The notes beneath the pieces are model-generated. The model was not told the DNA's origin and searched no databases. It worked only from the letters and a program-made list of their open reading frames with translations. DNA of 64,000 nt, from the NCBI RefSeq assembly GCF_039975415.1, contig NZ_JBDWHD010000014.1; one strand, written 5' to 3'. The translations under genes and the position numbers were made by a program. The DNA is from Ascidiaceihabitans sp039975415. GTDB lineage: Bacteria; Pseudomonadota; Alphaproteobacteria; Rhodobacterales; Rhodobacteraceae. Positions 60,708-64,000 of this stretch are shown one piece after another (within the stretch, counting starts at the first letter, position 1; every line of letters starts with the position of its first letter).

Positions 60708-60768
60708 CTTCCTTTCGCGGCAAATACTTCGGGGGCGCCCGGCACGGGCGGGGGCAGAGCCCCTAAAG
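60708..60768 (-). repeat. GC-rich palindromic repeat, copy 4 (inverted)
   Basis: Read on the minus strand: AGGGGCTCTGCCCCCGCCCG, then GCCGGGCGCCCCCGAAGTAT and TTGCCGCGAAAGGAAG. It has the same plan as copies at 16316, 32318 and 37321. Sits eight bases after the GT25 stop. Confidence 0.6.
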
Positions 60769-60848
60769 CAGGAAAACCCTTGCCAACGCTTCAACGATAG
60801 ACAGGTGCCTGACCCAGCGCCATGACGCCACAACACCCTGTGCAATGA

Positions 60849-60868
60849 CTTGCCCCCGTTTGGGCAAG
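60849..60868 (+). promoter_or_regulatory. Hairpin upstream of the aldehyde dehydrogenase gene
   Basis: CTTGCCC (60849-60855) and GGGCAAG (60862-60868) with a six-base loop, 63 bases before the ATG at 60931. No T-tract follows. Could be a leader hairpin or operator; nothing else notable is seen between 60769 and 60930. Confidence 0.35.
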
Positions 60869-60930
60869 GTGCGACAGTGTATGCCAAGCGGCCTCACCCC
60901 GAGGCAAACACAGATTTTGGGAGACAATCA

Positions 60931-62370
60931 ATGTTGGAAAAACGCGCCTTTTACATCAACGGAGAATGGGTCGAAAGCCAGGGCGGTACAGATCATCACG
61001 TGATTAACCCCTCAACCGAAGAACCATGCGCCACAATCACTTTAGGCACGCAGGCCGATGCCGATGCTGCGGTGGCGGCAGCAAAAGCTGCCTTTCCGGC
61101 GTGGATGGCGACACCTGTTGAAGAACGGATCGCAATGGTGTCCAAACTCTGTGATATTTATGCAGAACGCGCAGAAGAGCTAGGCGAAGCCATGAGCCTT
61201 GAGATGGGCGCGCCGATCTCAATGTCTAAAACCTCGCAAGCAGGCGCAGGGTCATGGCATCTGCAAAATTTCATCAAAGCCGCCAAAAACTTTGAATTCA
61301 ATCGTCCTTTGGGCGACCACGCGCCCGGCGACCGGATCATTTACGAACCTGTCGGTGTCGCCGCCCTCATCACGCCATGGAACTGGCCGATGAACCAGGT
61401 CACGCTGAAAGTCGGGGCTGCGGCGATTGCAGGGTGCACGATGGTATTGAAACCATCCGAAGAAAGCCCGCTGAACGCAGTCATCTTCACAGAAATGATG
61501 CACGAAGCCGGTTTCCCTGCAGGCGTTTATAACATGATCCAAGGCGATGGCGCGGGCGTGGGAACAGCCCTATCCGGACACCAAGACGTCGACATGGTCA
61601 GCTTCACCGGCTCTACACGCGCAGGCACGGCCATCTCCAAGAACGCAGCAGATACGCTGAAACGCGTACACTTGGAACTGGGCGGCAAGGGCGCAAATCT
61701 GATCTTTGACGACGCGGACGAAAAAGCCGTCAAGCGCGGTGTCTTGCACATGATGAACAACACAGGCCAGTCGTGTAACGCGCCCAGCCGTATGCTTGTG
61801 CAACGCGGCATCTACGATCAAGCCGTTGAAGAAGCCGCCGCTGTGGCAGAGAAAGTCACCGTTGGTCCTGCGTCAGAAGAAGGGCGCCACATCGGTCCCG
61901 TCGTGAACGAAGTCCAATGGGGCAAGATCCAGGCGTTGATCGAAAAGGGCATCGAAGAAGGCGCGAAACTGGTCGCGGGTGGTCCGGGTCGCCCCGACGG
62001 GATGAACCGCGGCTTTTACGTGCGTCCAACAGTATTCGCAGACGTGAACAACGACATGACGATTGCGCGCGAAGAAATCTTTGGGCCCGTATTGTCGATT
62101 ATCCCCTTCGACACCGAAGAGGAAGCGGTGCAAATCGCCAACGACACCCCCTACGGGCTGACAAACTATGTGCAAACACAAGACAGCAACCGCGCCAATC
62201 GGTTGGCCACGCAATTGCGGTCCGGCATGGTGGAAATGAACGGCACATCACGTGCTGCGGGATCCCCCTTTGGCGGGATGAAGCAATCAGGCAACGGGCG
62301 CGAAGGCGGCGTTTGGGGGCTGGAAGACTTCCTTGAGGTCAAAGCCGTATCCGGTTGGGCCGCTGAGTGA
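60931..62370 (+). CDS. Aldehyde dehydrogenase family protein
   Basis: 479 residues. ITPWNWPMNQVTLKVGAA, FTGSTRAGTAISK, LELGGKGANLIFDDADEK, catalytic Cys in NNTGQSCNAPSRMLV, and SPFGGMKQSGNGREGG. WNWP and GQSCNAPSR place it in the group of ALDHs often annotated against betaine or cinnamaldehyde substrates; I do not assign one. GGGAG precedes the ATG at 60931; 60850 would read through a hairpin. It stands alone between a repeat and a palindrome. Confidence 0.88.
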   Translation: MLEKRAFYINGEWVESQGGTDHHVINPSTEEPCATITLGTQADADAAVAAAKAAFPAWMATPVEERIAMVSKLCDIYAERAEELGEAMSLEMGAPISMSKTSQAGAGSWHLQNFIKAAKNFEFNRPLGDHAPGDRIIYEPVGVAALITPWNWPMNQVTLKVGAAAIAGCTMVLKPSEESPLNAVIFTEMMHEAGFPAGVYNMIQGDGAGVGTALSGHQDVDMVSFTGSTRAGTAISKNAADTLKRVHLELGGKGANLIFDDADEKAVKRGVLHMMNNTGQSCNAPSRMLVQRGIYDQAVEEAAAVAEKVTVGPASEEGRHIGPVVNEVQWGKIQALIEKGIEEGAKLVAGGPGRPDGMNRGFYVRPTVFADVNNDMTIAREEIFGPVLSIIPFDTEEEAVQIANDTPYGLTNYVQTQDSNRANRLATQLRSGMVEMNGTSRAAGSPFGGMKQSGNGREGGVWGLEDFLEVKAVSGWAAE

Positions 62371-62381
62371 TCCTCAGCCTC

Positions 62382-62407
62382 GTAAGGTGCACTTAAGTGC
62401 ACCTTAC
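62382..62407. terminator. 26-bp perfect palindrome after the aldehyde dehydrogenase gene
   Basis: GTAAGGTGCACTT (62382-62394) is followed directly by its exact reverse complement AAGTGCACCTTAC (62395-62407). It begins 12 bases after the stop and lies 43 bases before the GT11 gene. RNA would fold into a long hairpin, so termination is likely. A dimeric operator for the next gene is another reading. Confidence 0.6.
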
Positions 62408-62449
62408 CCCCTATCCCAGACACACCACCTTAATGCACCGGAGTGACGG

Positions 62450-63292
62450 ATGATCTACGCGCGATTGCATGGCCGCTTGGGCAATCAAATGTTCCAATAC
62501 GCGGCCGCCCGCGCCTTGGCTGCACGGCTTGATGTTCCATTTTCCATCGACACACGCCGCGCCGAGCACAAAGGCGAAGGTGTTCTGACCCGCGTGTTCG
62601 ATGTGGACTGGAGCACCCCCCAGCATCTCCCCCCTGCCCAACATGTCCGCCCCCTTGCATATTTTGCGTGGCGCGCCTTTGGGCAAAATCCAAAAATTTA
62701 CCGCGAACAAAGCCTTGGGTACAACGCCGCTTTTGAAACCCTACCCGACAACACATATTTGCACGGCTATTGGCAGGCAGAGCAGTATTTCGCCCCTATT
62801 GCGAACGACATCCGCGCGGCCTTTGTACCACGCCATGCCATGAGCCCACAGAACGCCGATATGGCCGCCCGAATTGCATCCGGGCCGTCCATATCTCTAC
62901 ACGTCCGACGGGGGGATTATCTGACTGTCGGCGCACATGGCCTTTGCGACCAAGCTTACTACGAAGCAGCCTTGGCAAAGGTCGCAAAAGGCATCGATGC
63001 GCCCACGGTTTACGTCTTTTCTGATGATCCGGACTGGGCCAAAGACAACTTACCGTTGCCTTTTGAAAAGGTCGTCGTGGATTTCAACGGCCCCGATACC
63101 GATTACGAAGACCTCCGCCTGATGTCATTGTGCCAACACAACGTTCTTGCCAATTCGTCTTTCAGTTGGTGGGGCGCTTGGTTGAACCGCAACCCGGACA
63201 AACGCGTGGCGGGGCCAAAGGACTGGTTCAGCGACCCCAAGCTGAACAACCCAGACATTTTGCCCAAAGGCTGGTTGCGGATCAAAGCGTAA
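62450..63292 (+). CDS. Alpha-1,2-fucosyltransferase-like (GT11)
   Basis: 280 residues. LHGRLGNQMFQYAAARALAA at the N-terminus, the donor-binding ISLHVRRGDYLTVG near residue 150 (HxRRxD), TVYVFSDDPDWAKDNL near 185 and NSSFSWWGAWLN near 235 are the GT11 motifs. It would transfer fucose from GDP-fucose to galactose in a surface glycan. No GDP-fucose biosynthesis genes are in the window. The ribosome site is CGGAGTGACGG. Confidence 0.9.
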   Translation: MIYARLHGRLGNQMFQYAAARALAARLDVPFSIDTRRAEHKGEGVLTRVFDVDWSTPQHLPPAQHVRPLAYFAWRAFGQNPKIYREQSLGYNAAFETLPDNTYLHGYWQAEQYFAPIANDIRAAFVPRHAMSPQNADMAARIASGPSISLHVRRGDYLTVGAHGLCDQAYYEAALAKVAKGIDAPTVYVFSDDPDWAKDNLPLPFEKVVVDFNGPDTDYEDLRLMSLCQHNVLANSSFSWWGAWLNRNPDKRVAGPKDWFSDPKLNNPDILPKGWLRIKA

Positions 63293-63301
63293 GGGCGGTC
63301 G

Positions 63302-63952
63302 TCAGAAAGGCGCATTTGCCCGTACCTTCATTGAATGCCCCGTTTGAGGATGATTGAAACGCAACTCTTCCGCATGCAGCATCATGCGCGGATAATTGTC
63401 GCGCACGGCACCATGAGCATAGAACGGATCACCTAAAATCGGATGCCCCAAGGCGAGCATATGGACACGCAACTGATGGGTCCGCCCCGTCAAAGGCGTC
63501 AATCGCACACGCGCGGTGTCATTTTCCGATTTGAGCACACGCCAATCGGTAACAGACGGTTTGCCGGTCTCATGACAGACCATTTGCAACGGCCGGTTTG
63601 GCCAATCCACAATCAATGGCAGATCAACTGTTCCGCTTTTCGCGGACGGCACCCCATGCACCCGTGCGACGTAGGTTTTCTTTGTTTTGCGGTCTTGAAA
63701 CTGCACGGACAAAACGCGCTGCGCATGCGGCGTCAGCCCAAATACCATAACGCCTGAGGTGTCCCTGTCCAAACGATGCACCAACAAGGCATCGGGGAAC
63801 GCAACCTGCAAGCGTGTGATCAGACAGTCCGCCAAATGTGCGCCCCGACCTGGCACAGACAATAGGCCCGCAGGCTTGTCGACAACGACGATGTCAGCGT
63901 CTTCGTGCAGAATGACCAACGGTCCATCGGGCGGGTTATATTCAGTTTGCAT
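63302..63952 (-). CDS. RluA-family pseudouridine synthase
   Basis: 216 residues from the ATG at 63952. HEDADIVVVDKPAGLLSVPG, the catalytic VHRLDRDTSGVMVFGL (Asp in RLDRDTSG), KTYVARVHG and LTPLTGRTHQLRVHM are the RluA hallmarks. It isomerises uridine to pseudouridine in rRNA or tRNA; RluA-type rather than RluC/D because no S4 domain is present. A TTG at 63988 is an alternative start. It converges on the GT11 gene. Confidence 0.92.
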   Translation of the reverse strand: MQTEYNPPDGPLVILHEDADIVVVDKPAGLLSVPGRGAHLADCLITRLQVAFPDALLVHRLDRDTSGVMVFGLTPHAQRVLSVQFQDRKTKKTYVARVHGVPSAKSGTVDLPLIVDWPNRPLQMVCHETGKPSVTDWRVLKSENDTARVRLTPLTGRTHQLRVHMLALGHPILGDPFYAHGAVRDNYPRMMLHAEELRFNHPQTGHSMKVRANAPF

Positions 63953-63975
63953 GGTGTTGGATGTTTCAGATGTAA

Positions 63976-63994
63976 GGTGGGTTTTCAACCCACC
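63976..63994 (-). repeat. Stem-loop at the window edge
   Basis: GGTGGGTT (63976-63983), TTC, AACCCACC (63987-63994) form a perfect eight-base-pair hairpin upstream of the pseudouridine synthase gene. It may be the terminator of a gene beyond the window or a leader element. Confidence 0.45.
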
Positions 63995-64000
63995 ACACCG

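Noticed and set aside
1..64000. CRISPR array, prophage or transposase genes
   Set aside because: No regularly spaced direct repeats and no integrase, transposase or phage structural motifs were found on either strand.

Overview
The window looks like chromosome of a marine alphaproteobacterium of the order Rhodobacterales (Roseobacter group). I base this on protein similarity recalled from that group: a bacterial ALDH16, a DUF5928-type core-2/I-branching glycosyltransferase, GlcDEF, creatinase, DUF3726 and DUF1523 proteins. The moderately high GC, tight operons with 4-nt stop/start overlaps and short GC-rich 3'-UTR repeats agree. No rRNA, tRNA, CRISPR, phage or transposase gene was seen, and no gap between genes exceeds about 230 bases.

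Layout. 1-10 kb (minus): mutL (3' end outside the window), a class III aminotransferase, a Mn/Zn-type ABC transporter operon (Tat-exported binding protein, ATPase, two permeases, one with a C-terminal extension) with a palindrome inside its promoter, then a DUF4153-like membrane protein/response regulator/histidine kinase operon. 10-14 kb: deoC and a two-domain ALDH16, probably deoxyribose and acetaldehyde catabolism. 14-19 kb: glycolate oxidase glcD-glcE-(membrane protein)-glcF. 19-21.5 kb: two tandem secreted trypsin-like proteases and an Hsp20 gene with a sigma32-like promoter and a ROSE-like RNA thermometer. 21.7-29.8 kb: methyltransferase, ECF sigma/VWA pair, AbrB-type membrane protein, succinate-semialdehyde dehydrogenase, arylformamidase-like hydrolase and creatinase.

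29.86-37.3 kb (plus) is the least explained part. Behind a 19-bp palindromic operator lies a run of coupled genes: a coiled-coil protein, a 59-aa membrane peptide, a 374-aa protein, an AAA ATPase, small membrane proteins, a 449-aa protein, and two more membrane proteins (88 and 216 aa). Inside it a module has been duplicated, leaving a 27-codon stub of the 449-aa gene. I propose it as a membrane-associated ATPase system of unknown function.

37.4-48.7 kb: a RimB-RimK-aspartoacylase set (peptide ligation and cleavage), a GT14 glycosyltransferase and a sulfotransferase, then a LysR-flanked catabolic cluster (aldehyde dehydrogenase, atypical membrane dipeptidase, a 568-aa unknown, DUF3726) with a divergent RidA. 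48.7-55.2 kb: a membrane-anchored AraC regulator divergent from a secreted alpha/beta hydrolase with a 13-bp inverted repeat between them, a CopA copper ATPase, a protein I recognise as a pentameric ligand-gated ion channel homologue, and a GNAT acetyltransferase. 55.4-64 kb: pnp, a secreted unknown, an M20 peptidase, a GT25 glycosyltransferase, a fourth aldehyde dehydrogenase, a GT11 fucosyltransferase-like gene and an RluA-type pseudouridine synthase.

All calls come from reading the sequence. Family names are from memory of conserved motifs, with no search run.
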